Part shown: positions 34,801 to 50,000 of the stretch, piece by piece | Layout: each line of letters opens with the position of its first letter | How positions within the stretch are numbered: position 1 is the first letter of the stretch | Source of the DNA: Liopterus haemorrhoidalis | Lineage: Eukaryota; Arthropoda; Insecta; Coleoptera; Dytiscidae | Assembly: GCA_963971575.1 (NCBI GenBank) | Contig: OZ020616.1 | Span: forward strand, 32,964,306 to 33,028,305 | Direction of reading: 5' to 3' | Length of the DNA stretch: 64,000 nucleotides | Program-made: the position numbers and the translations under genes | The notes under the pieces: generated by a model | Seen by the model: the letters and a program-made list of their open reading frames with translations, nothing else | Told to the model about the DNA's origin: nothing | Database searches by the model: none

Positions 34801-37800
34801 ACTTGGTAATAATGTGCCGTAAGGATGTATGAGAAAATTTAATTTTTGTAAATATGCGTGATATTCAAAATAAAGTGTGGTGGTAAATTTTAAACTAATA
34901 AAACTTTTAATGCAATGACTTTGGCATGATTTGTAAGCTATAAAATTCAAATAATATGTCCAATTTTTTTTGTTCGTGAATTTCTCATATAAGATATGTA
35001 TGACCAAAATTATTGACTAAAAGATTAAAGGTCAATGAATTTTATTTAAAGATCAACACATAAAAATGGAATTTTTTTCAAAATGTGATTTAACGGCTTG
35101 AAAGGTTGTGACCATATTTTAATTCTCCTCTTTTAACCCAGCAACGTGCATACGCGCCAACTCGAAATATTATGGGCATATCTCATATGCCTGGGCTACA
35201 CCTGCATCTATCGTCGCTAAACTTCGGTTTAACGTGACATACACGCTAATGTGGCCAGCTACTATCGGTCTGCGTTCACAATATTAGCAGTGCGCGCCAC
35301 TAGACACATGATGATAACTGAAGTGGCGGTTTTAGAGCGCACATCAAAGGAACTTAGCGCAGAGCGTAGTATGTTCTGTTGGCGCGTATTGTTGTTTATC
35401 CGGCATCATTTGAGGTTATGTTATACATATTTCTTTACAACTTATTTGTGTCAAAATCAGATAAGATTATGTTTGAATTTGTAAAATTAAATGTAAAACA
35501 TAATTTTAGGGTGCAGTTATGATGGATATACACCATTATTTTATTTAATTTACATCAAAATAAATACGCTTGTACCTTGTAAACGTAAATAAAGTGTAGC
35601 GGCGAAAACGCAGCTATGGCCACAAGTTGCGTTTTAGCACGATATCGATAGATGCAGTTTAGCACGAATTTATATAGCGCGCAATTATCGGCAAAGCTTA
35701 TAACGCAAGTGTGGCCCAGGCAATATCGTTACGAAGACAGAATGAAACTTTTTTTTACTATATTTTTATAGCCAGAACAGAGAGGTATTATCGACTTTAT
35801 TTTGATTTCTAATATCGTAGTAAGTTTAATTTTCCATTTGTTTACTAATATCTCATTTTAGAAGCATTTTAGATTTTAATTTTTCGCTAAATTTCCTTGC
35901 ATGGGACCCCCTTTTACTACAAGCTTGAAGTGTCACCCAGTAAAAAAAAGTAATTTTTTTCTAAATTTCCTCATCGGCGCCACCCCCACCCCCCTTTACT
36001 AGAAGCCTGAAGTGCCGCCCAATAAAAAAAGTAGTTTTTGTTAGATTTAATTAAAGATCACAATACTTATTACAAAAATGAATATTATTTTAATTAAAGC
36101 TATTTTGATATTGTAATAGGCTATAATATTTTTCTTCGATACAATATTATATATATATAGACTTACAAAGCGGATGTTACTTCTATATATTTCTCCCAAT
36201 TGAGATTAGCACCTATGACAACACCCAAAAACTTCATTGTCATTGTCAAAACGTCATTGTTAACAGGGTCGGGAGCCCTCAGGGAAAAAAAACAGATGTT
36301 GTGTTTTAGCTACATTAATACTTAACATATTAGTTCTGAACCACTCTTTACTACGTTCCAGGCTTAACTGGCTTTGATCTATAAGCTGTTCATAATTAGA
36401 ATCATTATTCAAAATTGTAGTATCAGCTGCATACAATATAGTTTTCACTTTATTCATATATAATGGCAGATCATTAATATAAATTATGAACAGGAGTGGT
36501 TCTAAAATTGAACCCTGCGGTACCCCAGATTTTATCTCAATCTCTTTAGATTTTTGACCATTAGTCCATACATATTGTTTCTTATTTGATAGATAGGACT
36601 TTAATAAAATAGTACTAATAGGGTCAGTATTGTACCAGGATAATTTAATAATTAATAGGTCATGTGGAACGCAGTCAAATGCTTTAGTTAGAACTAACAA
36701 CGTAGCCATGCTATGAGATTTATTTTCTAAAGCAAATGTTACGCATTCGATCAAGTCTAGAATAGCATTACTGGTATCTTTGACAAAAATAGCTCTAAAA
36801 CCAAATTGACTGTCGTTTAGTAAACGGTTATTCTCAAAATGTTCAATCAACTGCTGCAATAATATTTTTTCAATTTTTTTTATAAAAAGTCTTAATACGA
36901 CCCTGCCCTCATCGTCTTATTCTATTAATTAGACTAAAACTGAAGAGCGTGTAGTAAAACTGATTAAAACCACTATTAAATATTATCAATTTAGTTTTCG
37001 TTCTTGAACGAAAAAACTAAATATAAATCCTGTTTTCGTTTCCATTTTTTTTTAAATTTCGTTTAATATTGTTATTTCGTTTTAATTTTCGTTCCGTTAT
37101 CAGTCCCTGTTTCAATGTTCAAAATATTTGTCCTCAAAATGTGTGTTGATATTTGACATTTGCTAAGGTGACCATACGTACTGGTTTTACCAGTACAGTA
37201 CTGTTTTTTTTTTTTGTCATTGGTCCTGGTTAGTCGTGAAATATAACCAGTACAGTTTAAGGACACAAAATATAAAATTATCAATTTTTCAAAAGATCGA
37301 GTAATCGATCCATCTTTCAGTACGCGCGTAAATTTAAACAAAAAAACGGCACAGCAGTGGGGTGGTTTTGTTCAAAATTACTTTCTTAACATACAATATA
37401 AATAAAAGAAATACATTTAATTGCATTTTTTTACTTAAATAAAAATATAAGCTTATTTCCCAATATTTTTTAAACATATATTCAACGATAGCCATTATTA
37501 TTCATACTGCCGGAGCAGGCGCGCACCTAGAAAAATGGATTGAATGGGGATCTATTACTAAGTAATATCCGTTAAATAATACAAAATTTATTACTGCGTC
37601 TTTACGGGGCGGGGTGGTTTTATATATTAATTACATTTTGACTATAATTTGTTTTTTATCAACGAAAAAGGAGATTTTATTTTCAGTAGCTTAGTTTTTA
37701 TTGATTCAGTATATGATTTTTTTATCCTGGGGGGGATCAGGATCCAAGGACCCCCCCTCCTATTGTGCACGTCTGTGCTTGAGCTATTTTAAATGTCCTG

Positions 37801-40800
37801 GTTTTATCTTTGAAAAAAATGGTCAGTTTACATTTGCTTAAATAAGTGTATATATTTAAAATAAATTTGACAATAGAAATAACCTTGTATTAGTTTCGAA
37901 TATGCACTAGTCCAATGAACTTAACCCAATTAACAATTATATTCATCTTTGTTTCTTCAAATTTGGTCAATGCATATGCAATATCTTGATATCACGTGTA
38001 ACAAAACATATTAATGTGCAATAATTAAAAGTAATGTCAATGTTAAAATATACGACGTTTTCAATATGCTGTACCTACGTGACAATAAACATGCACATAC
38101 ATATGTTATTATATATAAAAAATAAGTACGCTTTCAAGAAAATACTATTTTAAATAAACGTTTCTTTAAAATAGGAAATTTATTTTTCGACTAATGTCGG
38201 TAAATTTTAAATAATATTCTCAAGGTTTTAAATAATGTGTTACCATCCCTAATTTCAGGTAATCTCAAAAACTTGGTTCCATTCTTCATCTTTTTCTTCG
38301 GCAATAAAGTTGATATTTAGCCTAACGGCCGAGAGTTCAATTTCCTAATAAACTCCCTAATAGTTATTAGACACATAATATATTTATGAAGCTAATACAT
38401 TTATTGGTGATTTCCAAGTTACAAAATCCTTCTAATAGTTTAATAGCAACATAATATTTTGTTTTTGTATTGGTATTTGTTATGAAGATAGTAACACGGT
38501 GCAAGGGGAATAGAGCTATACGTAAATTGTAGAGCTAAAGTGAGATGAAATTTTGACATTGAATATTTTGATATTAAATATTTTGACATTAAATAATTTG
38601 ACTTTACATTCAATGACGTTACGTATATTTTTTGTGTTACTGTTAACATGACAATTAAACGACGTTCAACAAATTTTACCACAGAAAACAAGGATAATTA
38701 TATAGAAGAGGAGTTAAGAAAAATAACGGCTAAACTAGGGAATAGGTACCTATACCGTTAGAAGATTTCTTTGTAGACGGCAACACATAACAATTTCACT
38801 AAGGGCCGAGACCTCCAGTTCCAAATAAACTCCCTAATAGTTATAAGACACATAATATATTTATGAAGCTAATAAATTTATTGGTGATTTCCAAGTTAAA
38901 AAATCCTTCCAATAGTTTATTAGCAACATAATTTTTTGTTTTTGTATTAGTATTTCTTATGAAGATAGTAACACGGTGCAAGAGGGGTAGAGCTATACGT
39001 AAATTTGTAGAGCTAAAGTGAGATGAAATTTTGACACTGAATATTTTGACATTAAATATTTTGACAATAAATAGTTTGACTTTACATTCAATGACATTAC
39101 GTATATTTTTTGTGTTACTGATAAAATGACAATTAAACGGCGTTCAACAAATTTTATCACAGAAAAAGAGGACAATATAGATAGAAGTTAATAAAAATAG
39201 CATTTTATAATACAAAAGTGAATGAAAATAAGAAGACAACCATATTTTGCTTTATTTTACATTCCTTAAACAATATGAATTAAACTTATTAGCAATTTTC
39301 AGCCACACATATTTATTATTCTGCCAATAATTGCGTCTGTCTTCTTGTTTTCTATCATTTTTATATAAATAGTAATGTTTGTAAAGTTGTGTTGTAATCG
39401 TAATTGAAATAAATACATGTGTAAAAGTAAATGACAATGTTTATTTAAAAATATATATTTATATATTGTTCTTTATATATCTAGTAACGTTATAATTAAA
39501 CTTTTAATATCCTTACTGGGCAAATATAGGATGGTCCACCGACAACTCCCACACATCCCTTGTCTGATGTGAAATATTTTTGATCAGCTACACTAGGAAT
39601 ACATTCTTCGTGTCCTAAGACTGGCAGTCCTAGCTTTCTTGGTCTACATATCGCTATTTTATTTCCTTCCTGAGTCTGTTCTTCTGACCAGCCTACTGCT
39701 ATGGCTACTTTTCCTAAATATTCGGCACCTACAAATGAAGAATATTAAAACATAGTTATGATAACACAAAAAGCGTCAACTGCTGTCTATGATTTATTTT
39801 ATTATTATTATTTTTTTATTTCACATTTTATGGCCTTTACTACTAAGGCAATTAGCAAGGACAATACTTATTTTTCATAGTGAAAATTCCATGCCTGAAC
39901 AGGATTTGAACCCGAGACTTTAGCAAAGCAGGGCACGTGTGTTACCACTACACTACGCCGGTCGGCTATGAGTTATTTATAAATAAACATTGAAACAAAT
40001 TCTTCCACATTTATAAATTAGCGACTCGTACACGTATACTTATAAGTATTCCGCTGTATTATCTCGAGAAAATGCCACTTACAGTTGCTTGCGTGAGAAG
40101 CACTCATCGTTCAAGTCGACGCTCTCCACGTGTAGCGTTTAACCTAGTATTTTATTAATTGTCATGCAAAAACAGACTTTCATAGGAAATTGATCCCTAA
40201 ACTGAATGGGAAATTAGAGGGATTGTACATTTTCTGAATACATAAAACGGTTAAATAATTTGTATTAACTATTAGGTGATAAATAATCTTCCAGCAGTGC
40301 CATATATTGGCACCAAATAGCGCTTGTGTTTATACTATGATAGCTCCATTATTATCAATCTTTAATGAATAATATTTTATAATTCTCTATATACTATAAA
40401 CCTCCAATGTCCATTTATACTCCTATTACGTTTAAAAACAAAAAAAATGGCACACGATATCGGTAAATGATAAGTGGACTCGTGGACTTATTTTTAAATC
40501 TAGTTAAGATCTCCATTTTTGTTTGCATTATGTCACCATATCTTTTAAAGTTTAGCCAATGTAATCAATTAAAAGAACACCGGGAGTGTGAAACTGATGG
40601 TTTGCATGGTAACGTCCCCTAGAGGGACACTGGCGCACTCGCAACCCTCACTAAAACCTTTCTAGAATTATTTAACACCCCTGTACCAAATTTGGTTAAA
40701 ATTGTCTTTTCGTTTGGCTTTGCATAGCAAAAAAAATAAACAATCAAACAAACAGACATTCGTTGTTATAGACAAGATTAAAAGTTGAGTTTTATGGGCA

Positions 40801-40874
40801 CTACAAATAAAAAACTCGACTATTATGTCTATTATTATTTCCTTCACAGCAGAAATGTGTGCAACGGAAGTTGT

Positions 40875-40917
<43 letters not shown>

Positions 40918-41000
40918 ACGGAGAATTTCTTTCTTCTCGTTGAAACAAGTATATAAGTTTCAAATCTTCAAAAGAAGATTCTTTTCCCAACTATTCCAAA

Positions 41001-41053
<53 letters not shown>

Positions 41054-44000
41054 TCGATTCCGCTTATTTGGGGCACAACGGGACTTAGGCATTTTGGCCC
41101 AATTAAGGGGCTGCCCAAATTAAACAAATTTCACATAAAATTAAACAATGCATATTTTTCTTTCAATAATTTTATTTTATAAACTCTTGGACAAAACTAT
41201 AAATTACATATAACCAAAAAATATAAACTTTTAAGAAAAAATAATAATAAATTCCAAAATAAAATAATAAATAGGTACATACAATTTAATTCAATGCAAA
41301 AATGCGTCAAGTGTAGTCTGTATTTTGATTTGCAACATTTCACTTCTACAAAATCAGCACAGGTATTCAGTGCGGATGTAGGGCTCCCTTCATTTCCTTC
41401 CTGCATAAAATAACGCTGTAACACGGCCATACATTTTTTTGTCTCCCGGTTGAGAATATGTGTAGCATAATATGTACTGTGATCTTAAATTTACTGTCCC
41501 AATTAAGCGGAACGTTGTCCCAATTAAACATGTAAATTTACTGTTGGTTCCTTGGTTTGGTGTCTGTTCTTTGAGATTTTGCCCAAATAAGCGGCTGCCC
41601 CAATTAAGCGATGGCCCAATTAATCGGAATCGTCTGTATATATATATATATATATACAGACGATGACCATGGTGAGTAATCACACATGATAAATTCGCCT
41701 TCATATCTTACGAAGTAGGAGACATCAGCTACTAATTAATAATTTGTTTCAACTGATGTTTAGTGATTTGGTCCTGATTGTACGCGCAGAATCAATCATT
41801 TGCCTACAGGTACCCGAAACGCCTATAGATTAATTACGGAAAGTGACCATCTGTGCAACTCGCACAAAATTGACCCATAAGGCCCAAAGGATTGCTCCGG
41901 CCCGCGAGGTGCTTTTATGTAGCCCGAGTAGTCATTTCAATTTTAATTTTAATTTTTACTTATCAGCTAGTGTGTATTTCTCGTTTTTTTTCTTTTTTCG
42001 TTTGTCCGCGACGACTTTTATTCGACAAAATGTGTTTGTGTTAGTAAAAATTCGACCTGTTATGCCTGACAATGGAAAATTATTTATATATTTAAAGATA
42101 AAATAAGTGCTATGAAATAAGAATTTTACCTTTAAAAGGCAGACATATTGGAGATATTCTTCTTTCAAATCGAATAGGCGTGCTAACTTTCAAAAGAGCC
42201 AAATCATGTATCCGGTTTTCTGAATTAAAATCTGGATGGATTTTAATTACCTCTATACTCATATTATGAGAAGAAATGTCTATACTGCAAGTATCCTGAA
42301 GACCAAGGGTTACTTTTAAGTCGTGCGGAGAGTATCTATAAAATAAATTAAAATTATGTATTTTTAATGATTATTAATATGACATAATTTATATCTAAAA
42401 AATAATTAGGTGGTAAATTCTGTTATTATTAAGTTTTACTCAATTTATTAGTGGAAGCATAGGATGAGAGAAAGAAATATAAAATATTTTAAATTAAATA
42501 AAATGCCACGGTTTAATTAATTATACATCTTTAATCGAGACTTAGCAATTGTCATCTTAGTGATACTTGGAAATTCATGGAATTTAATATCAGCTAAATG
42601 ATGGCCTCTTATTTTTTTCGGGCTAAATCAATATGGATGATACTACCCAATCTTTATTAAAAATAATTATTTTTCTTAACGATCCAAACAATTTGATATT
42701 TTCAGGAAAAAAAAAATCAATTATTCTCAATTACAGGTTGAACTTGATATACGCCGGTTCGATATACGCCGATTCACTTTTACGCCTACGGTGAATTAGC
42801 TATCGTACCTTCGCGTATAAGTATCCTTCTAGACGTCTGGCTTATATCTGGTTTAGTTATTCGTAATTAAATTAGTTTATTTGTTTCCATAAAATAGGTA
42901 TTTTTTGTATACGCATATACAAAAGGGTACAGTAAAATAAATACCATGTCTGAGAAGAGGAAAAGGGAATGTTAACTCAAGATGGACTTAAAAGGGCTAG
43001 AACTTCTATCTCCCTTTAGAAGAAGATAGAAGTTATAAGACGAATGGAAAGTGGGGGGAAACGTCCTGATGTCTGCAGGATAATGAATTTACCGCCTTCA
43101 ACTGTTACTACCATTATGAAAAATACAGATGAAATCAAACAATCTGCTCAGCAAACTACATAAGTAAACGCTAAGAACGCGTCAACGAGTCCTAAGTCAA
43201 ATAAAATAGCGTTATAGATACAATTTAGCAGGTCTACAAGTATGAAATGCGGATTTTTTTCAACCTTGCCGCGCAAACAGAGTGTATAGTTCAAAGTTTC
43301 AACACATATGGCATTTTGTTAAGTTGTCATTAAGTGTCAAATGCGTATAGGTTATAATTTGAAAAGTGATCATATAGTTTTGTTTTACTGTGTTAAAAAT
43401 GTCAAATTTTGTGTCAAATAAAGAGCATTCGCGGACAGTACTACTGTTTTGTTTTCATTTGAAAAAAACTGCTGCTGAATCATACCGACTGCTTCGAGAA
43501 GCTTATGGTGAATATGCTCCATCGCAAGATACGTGTGAACGATGGTTTCGGCGTTTCAAAAGTGGTGACTTTGATCTTACAGACAAAGAACATGGAAAAC
43601 CTTCAAAAAAATATGAAGATACAAAATTGGAAACATTGCTACAGGAAGACGATAGTCAATCACAAAAACAACTAGCAGAGCAGTTAGGCGTTAGTCAACA
43701 AGCTGTTTCCAATCGCCTACGGGAGATGGGTAAGATCCAGAAAGTCGGCAGATGGGTTCCACATGCATTGAATGAGAGGAAGATGGAAAAACGCAAAAAC
43801 ACTTGTGAAATTTTGCTTGCACGATACAAAAGAAAGTCTTTCTTGCATCGTATCATTACTGGCGTTGAAAAATGGATTTATTTTGAAAATCACAAACGCA
43901 AAAAATCATGAGTGAACCCAGGCTCACCATCCACATCAACTGTAAGACCGAATCGCTTTGGCAAAAAGACAATGCTCTGTACGTGGTGGGACCAAAAGGG

Positions 44001-47000
44001 TGTTGTGTATTATGAATTGTTAAAACCTGGTGAAACAGTTAATACCCAACGCTACCAACAACAACTGATCGAATTGAACCATTCGCTGCTCATAAAACGA
44101 CCAGAATACGAAAGAAGACAGAACAAGGTAATCGTTCTTCACGATAACGCTCCATCACATAAGGCAAAAGCAGTTTGCAACACATTGGAGGCACTCAAGT
44201 GGGAAGTGCTACCCCATGCCGCTTACTCACCAGACTTGGCCCCTTCAGATTACCATTTGTTCGCATCGATGGGTCACGCACTTGCCGAGCAGCACTTTTG
44301 TTCATATGAAAATGTGAAAGAATGGCTAGATGAATGGTTTGCGGGGAAAGGGGAAGAGTTCTACTGGCGAGGTATTCACAAATTGCCTGAAAGATGGGAA
44401 AAATATATAACTTCTAATGGAGCATACTTTGAATAAATAAACTTTTACTGTTCTTTTGAGTTTAATGTGTTTTATTTAAAAACAAAATCCGCATTTCATA
44501 CTTGTAGACCTATGTATGTCTATTGTTTATTTTCTTGGAATGTAACGCTATACCCTCACTATAAGTTAGATTCATTTTAGGCCAGTTTAGTTTACGCCGG
44601 TTCTCCTAGGAACGAAACTGCGGCGTATATCGAGCTCTACCTGTATATCATTCTGCTTCACACGTGAATTACTCCGAAATTTCAGATTTTTAAAGCCCCC
44701 ACTATATATTTTTTGTTTCGAAACAAAAACAAAAAATATGGAAAATTTAAATTTAGGATATGTAAGGACAATATACAGGATGAGTCGGGCGAAAAGTTCC
44801 AAACTTCAGGAGTATATAAATTGAAATCAATGTTGTTAAAGACCTAGGGATTTATTTCGACAAAAAGTTAAAATTCGATCACCATGTGGACAAAATTACC
44901 AAATCAGCATATAAACAACTCGGCTTCATAATGCGTTCTTGTAAACATTTTAAATCACAAAATTCACTTAAAATGCTATTTAAATCTCTTGTTTGCAGCC
45001 GGCTAGAGTACAACAGTGTCATCTGGAATCCATAATATAATACACACATTAATTAACTAGAATCAGTTCAACTACGTTTCACAAAATACATTTTTACATG
45101 CCCAACCTTAATATATAAGGGGCAAGTATTGTAATCGCGAAAATTTTCGATGTCGAGATTTTGAATGATGACCACGTTTCATGGTCCAGGGAATCCAAAA
45201 AACCTATTTTCGAAGTGCCGTCCGTGTGTATACACGATAACTCAAAAACGGTTTAACTTAAAGAGTTCGTTCTGGTACTAAAAAATTCTCCTAATAATTG
45301 GGAAGAACCCTATTGGTTTTTATTAAAATCCAAAACCGGAAACGGAAGTTATTAAACATTAAAATTTTAAAAAAATCGTAACTAGTAAACCAAGCCTTGG
45401 ACAAAAAATTGTATTAGACATAATTTTATGTATTTTTGAAGATTTACCTAAATCTTTTTTTAAATTTAAAAAAAAAATATTATGTATTTTTTTTATTATT
45501 ATTATTATTTTTTTTTTATGGGAGGGCAAGTCTAGCGGAGGTCTTTCTTCGCCACTGGTTTTTTAATTTTATAGATGTGATCCGTTGCCCTCTTATAATA
45601 ATTGCCTGGCCAAATTTACCCTTTGCACACTAGAGCATCGTAGGATCAAATTGGATATGAATTTTATATATAAAATAGTAAATAATATGATAGATTCAAC
45701 TGACATTCTGAGTCTTATTAATTTCAATACGCTAATCGTTCAAACAAGAATTAAATATCACAATTGTTAAGTACTGTATTGAACGTATGCATTGTTCTGT
45801 TTAAAATAGAATTTTGATATAAGTTTGAAGAAATTTTATTATTATTCCAAATGTTAGTTTATTGTTTGAGAATAAAAATGTGCTGGCCTATTTACTTAAA
45901 CTTAAAGTTTTAAAACGCTGTAATACGAGAAAAAATAAAAATCGCATTACAACATTTGGGTATTTTAGTCATACACTTCTGTATACAGCCCTGTAGTTTA
46001 ACACTTTCCGCTCGACTCATCCTGTGTATACGAAAGGTGAGTGTATTTATGGATATTTTGAATTTAATTTTTAAAAAGAAATTTTTATTCAAATATAATA
46101 ATAACATGCTCTTACGTCCACTTAAGGACCAGAGTTTAGATGTAAGTCAAAAATGGACAAAAGAGAAAAAATAGCCTTTATTCAGCTTGCAAATGTATTT
46201 AAGCTGCCGAAAATTTTAAACAACTCAATCTATATATATAAAAGCAAGTGTCCTGACTGACTGACTCATCACCGCCCAGCCCGAACCCTTGGGCCTAGAA
46301 ACTTGAAATTTGGAGAGTATATTCCCTCCATGACGTAAGCACCCACTAAGAAGGGATTTTTCGAAATTCAACCCCTAAGGGGCGAAAAGGGGTGAAATGT
46401 GATTTCACGGATTCTTTAATATCTCTTCGGGTCGATGGGATATCGACTTAGTTTTTGCTTACAAAGATTACACATACATATGCCGAAAAACTTATTTCAG
46501 GATTTTGTCCTAATCAACCCCTAAAGGGGTGAATCTACAATCGGGGTGAATTTTACATCCCGTCGTATTTCCTGTGTTTGTTGAGTTATAAGGTTTCTTT
46601 TTGGCACATAGGTATCTTTTTATAATATCTCGAAATGGTTTTGACAGTTTTTTAAAATGTCACCTCTAAAGGGTGGAAAGGGGTAATATGTGATTTCAAG
46701 GATTCTTTAATATCTCTTAGGACCAATAAGATATCCACTTGCTTCTTGCTTACAAAAAATACCCATACAAAACCAAAAAACTAATTCCAGCATTTTATCC
46801 TTATCAACCCCTAAAGGGGTGAATCTACAATTGGGGCGAATTATACATCCCGCCGTATTTCCTGTGATTGTTGAGATGTGACATTACTTTTTGGCACATA
46901 GGTGTATTATTAAAATATTTCGAAATGGTTTTGACAGTTTTTGAAAATTTCAGCCCCAAAGGGTGAAAAGGGGTGACATGTGATTTCAAGGATTCCTTAA

Positions 47001-50000
47001 TATTTTTTAGGACCAATAAGATATCAACTTAGTTTTTGCTTACAAAGATTACCCATACAAATGCCGAAAAACTTATTTCAGGATTTTGTCCTAATCAACC
47101 CCTAAAGGGGTGAATCTACAATCGGGGTGAATTTTACATCCCGTCGTATTTCCTGTGTTTGTTGAGTTATAAGGTTTCTTTTTGGCACATAGGTGTCTTT
47201 TTATAATATCTCGAAATGATTTTGACAGTTTTTTAAAATTTCACCCCTAAAGGTTGAAAAGGGGTGATATGTGATTTCAAGGATTCTTTAATATCTCTTA
47301 GGACCAATAAGATATCGACTTGCTTTTTGCTTACAAAAATTACCCATACAAATACCGAAAAACTAATTTCAAGATTTTATCCTTATCAACCCCTAAAGGG
47401 GTGAATCTTCAATTGGGGTGAATTTTATATCCCGTCGTATTTCCTTTGTTTGTTGAGTTATAAGGTTTCTTTTTGGTACATAGGTGTCTTTTTATAATAT
47501 ATCGAAATGGTTTTGACAGTCTTTTTAAATTTCAACCCTAAAGGGTGAAAAGGGATGATACGTGATTTCAAGGATTCGTTAATATCTCTTAGGACCAATA
47601 AGATATCGACTTGCTTTTTGCTTAAAAATTTACCCATATAAATACCGAAAAACTAATTTCAAGATTTTGTCCTTATCAACCCCTAAAGGGGTGAATCTAC
47701 AATTGGGGTGAATTATACATCCCGTTATATTTCCTGTGATTGTTGAGATGTAACATTACTTTTTGGCATATAGGTGTCTTTTTAAAATATTTCGAAATGG
47801 TTTTGACAGTTTTTTTAAATTTCAGCCTCAAAGGGTGAAAAGGGGTGACATGTGATTTCAAGGATTCCTTAATATTTCTTAGGACCAATAAGATATCGGC
47901 TTGCTTTTTGCTTACAAAGATAATTCATACAAATACCGAAAAACTTATTTCAGGTTTTTATCCTAATCAACCCCTAAAGCGGTGAGTATAAAATTGGGGT
48001 GAATTATACATGCCGTCGTATTTCCTGAGATTGTTGAGTTGAAAAATATCTTTTTGGCACGTAAGTGTCTTTTTAAAATATCTCGAAATAATATTGATAG
48101 TGTTTTAAAATTGCAGCCCTTAGAGGTGAAAAGGGATGAAATGTGAATTCAAGGATTTCTTAATATTTCTTAGGACCAATAAGATATCGACTTGGTTTTT
48201 TCTTACAATAATTACTCAACAAATGCCGAAAAACTTATTTCAGGATTTTGCCTAATAAACCCCTAAAGGGGTGAACCTACAAACGGGGTGAATTATACAT
48301 CCCGTCGTATTTCCTGTGTTTGTTGAGTTATACAATTTCTTTTTGGCACAAAAGTGTCTTTTTAAAATAACTTGAAACAATATTGATAGTTTTTTAAAAA
48401 TTACGTCCCTAAAGGGTGAAAAGGGATGAAATGTGAATTCAAGGATATCTTAATATCTCTTAGGACCAATAAAATATCGACTTGGATTTTTCTTACACAG
48501 ATTACTTACTAATACAAATGCCGAAAAACCTATTTCAGGATTTTGTCCTAATCAACCCCTAAAGGGGTGAATCTACAATCGGGGTTGAATTATACATGCA
48601 GTCGTATTTTCTGTGTTTGTTGACTTATAACATACCTTTTTGGCACATAGGTTTCTTTTTTAAATATCTCGAAATATTTTTGATAGTTCTTTTAATTTCC
48701 CCTTAAAGGGTTAAAAGGGGTGAAATGTGATTTCAATGATACTCTAATATCTCTGAGGACCAAGAAAATATCGATTTGGTTTTCGCTTATAAAGATGACC
48801 AATACAAAGGCCAAAAAATCTATTTCAGGATTTTGCCTAATCAACCCCTAAAAGGGTGAATCTACATTCGGACTTAGCTATACATCCCGTCGTATTCCTG
48901 TATTTGTTGAGTCATAAGATATATTTTCGGCTGATGGTTCTCTTTTTAAAAAATCTCGAAATGGTTTTGACAATTTTTTAAAATTGCATTCCTAAAGGGT
49001 GAAATGTGATTTCAAGGATTCCTTAATATTTCTTAAGACCAATAAGTTATGAGCGATTTGATTTTTGCTTATAAAGATTACCCATACAAATGCCAAAAAC
49101 TTATTTTAGTATTTTATCCTAATCAACCCCTAAAGGGGTGAATCTACATTCGGGGTGAATTATACATCCCGTCGTATTTCCTGTGTTTGTTGACATTCCT
49201 TTTTGGCACATAGATGTCTTTTTAAAATACCTCAAAATAATTTAGACAGTTTTTTATAATTTCACCCTTAAAGAGGTAAATGGGTATTTTTTATTCGATA
49301 GAACGTTTTTTGGACATAGATACATGAAATTCGCAAAATATATTCCACTAAGAAGAGATTTTTCGAAAGTCGACTTCTAAGGGGGTAAAAACGGGGTGTA
49401 ATATGATTTCAGGAATTCCTCAATATCTCCTAGAACCAATCAGATATCGACTTGGTTTTTGCTTACAAAGGTTACCTATACAAATGTTTGCAAAAGAAAT
49501 TCAGGATTTTGCCCTAATCAACCCCCTAAAGGGATGAATCTATATTCGGGGTGAATTATAGAAAACTTACATAGGTTTCTATTGAATAGAAACCTGCATA
49601 GCTTTCTATTTAAAATGTTTAGTAAGCGTTTTGACAGTTTTTTAAAACTTCATCTCTAACGGGGTTAATTGGTATTTTTTATTCGATAGAACGTCCCTTG
49701 ACATAGAGACATAAAATTCTGGAAATATATTCCCTCCATGACGTAAGCATCCACTAATACGGAACTTTTCAAAATTCGATTTCTAAGGGGGTGGAAAGGG
49801 CTGAAATGTGATTTCGCGGATTCCTCAATATCTCTTAGGAAACATGAGATATCGACTAGGTTTTGGCTTACAAAGGTTACCCATACACATGTTTAAAAAC
49901 AAACTGAGTATTTTACACTAAAATGAGATCGTCAATCAGGGTTGCGCGGGACAGCTAAAATCTCGAATTAATCAAAAAAAAAATTATTTGTCTCTTCACT

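Larger units (their letters stand above)
42734..44643 (+). mobile_element. pogo-like element split by a mariner
   Basis: The termini CAGGTTGAACTTGATATACG and the complement of CAGGTAGAGCTCGATATACG lie next to TA on both sides (42732-42733 and 44644-44645). The left part encodes a CENP-B-type HTH remnant. A complete mariner (43228-44514) sits inside. Only about 130 bp of pogo follow it, so the DDE domain is gone. Confidence 0.85.

Noticed and set aside
39496..39516. Stop codon eight codons past the exon as the end of the protease homolog
   Set aside because: A GTAAGG donor lies before it, and two further exons in the right phase complete the family C-terminus.
39890..39966. tRNA gene on the minus strand
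   Set aside because: The shared 3' extension with the copy at 55.9 kb marks a SINE.
46825..47888. Two similar minus-strand 63-codon frames with the same protein start
   Set aside because: They are the same chance open frame in two units of the 290-bp tandem repeat; stops break it in the other units.
46290..49560. CRISPR array
   Set aside because: Units of 290 bp without unique spacers, inside a Helitron of a eukaryotic genome.
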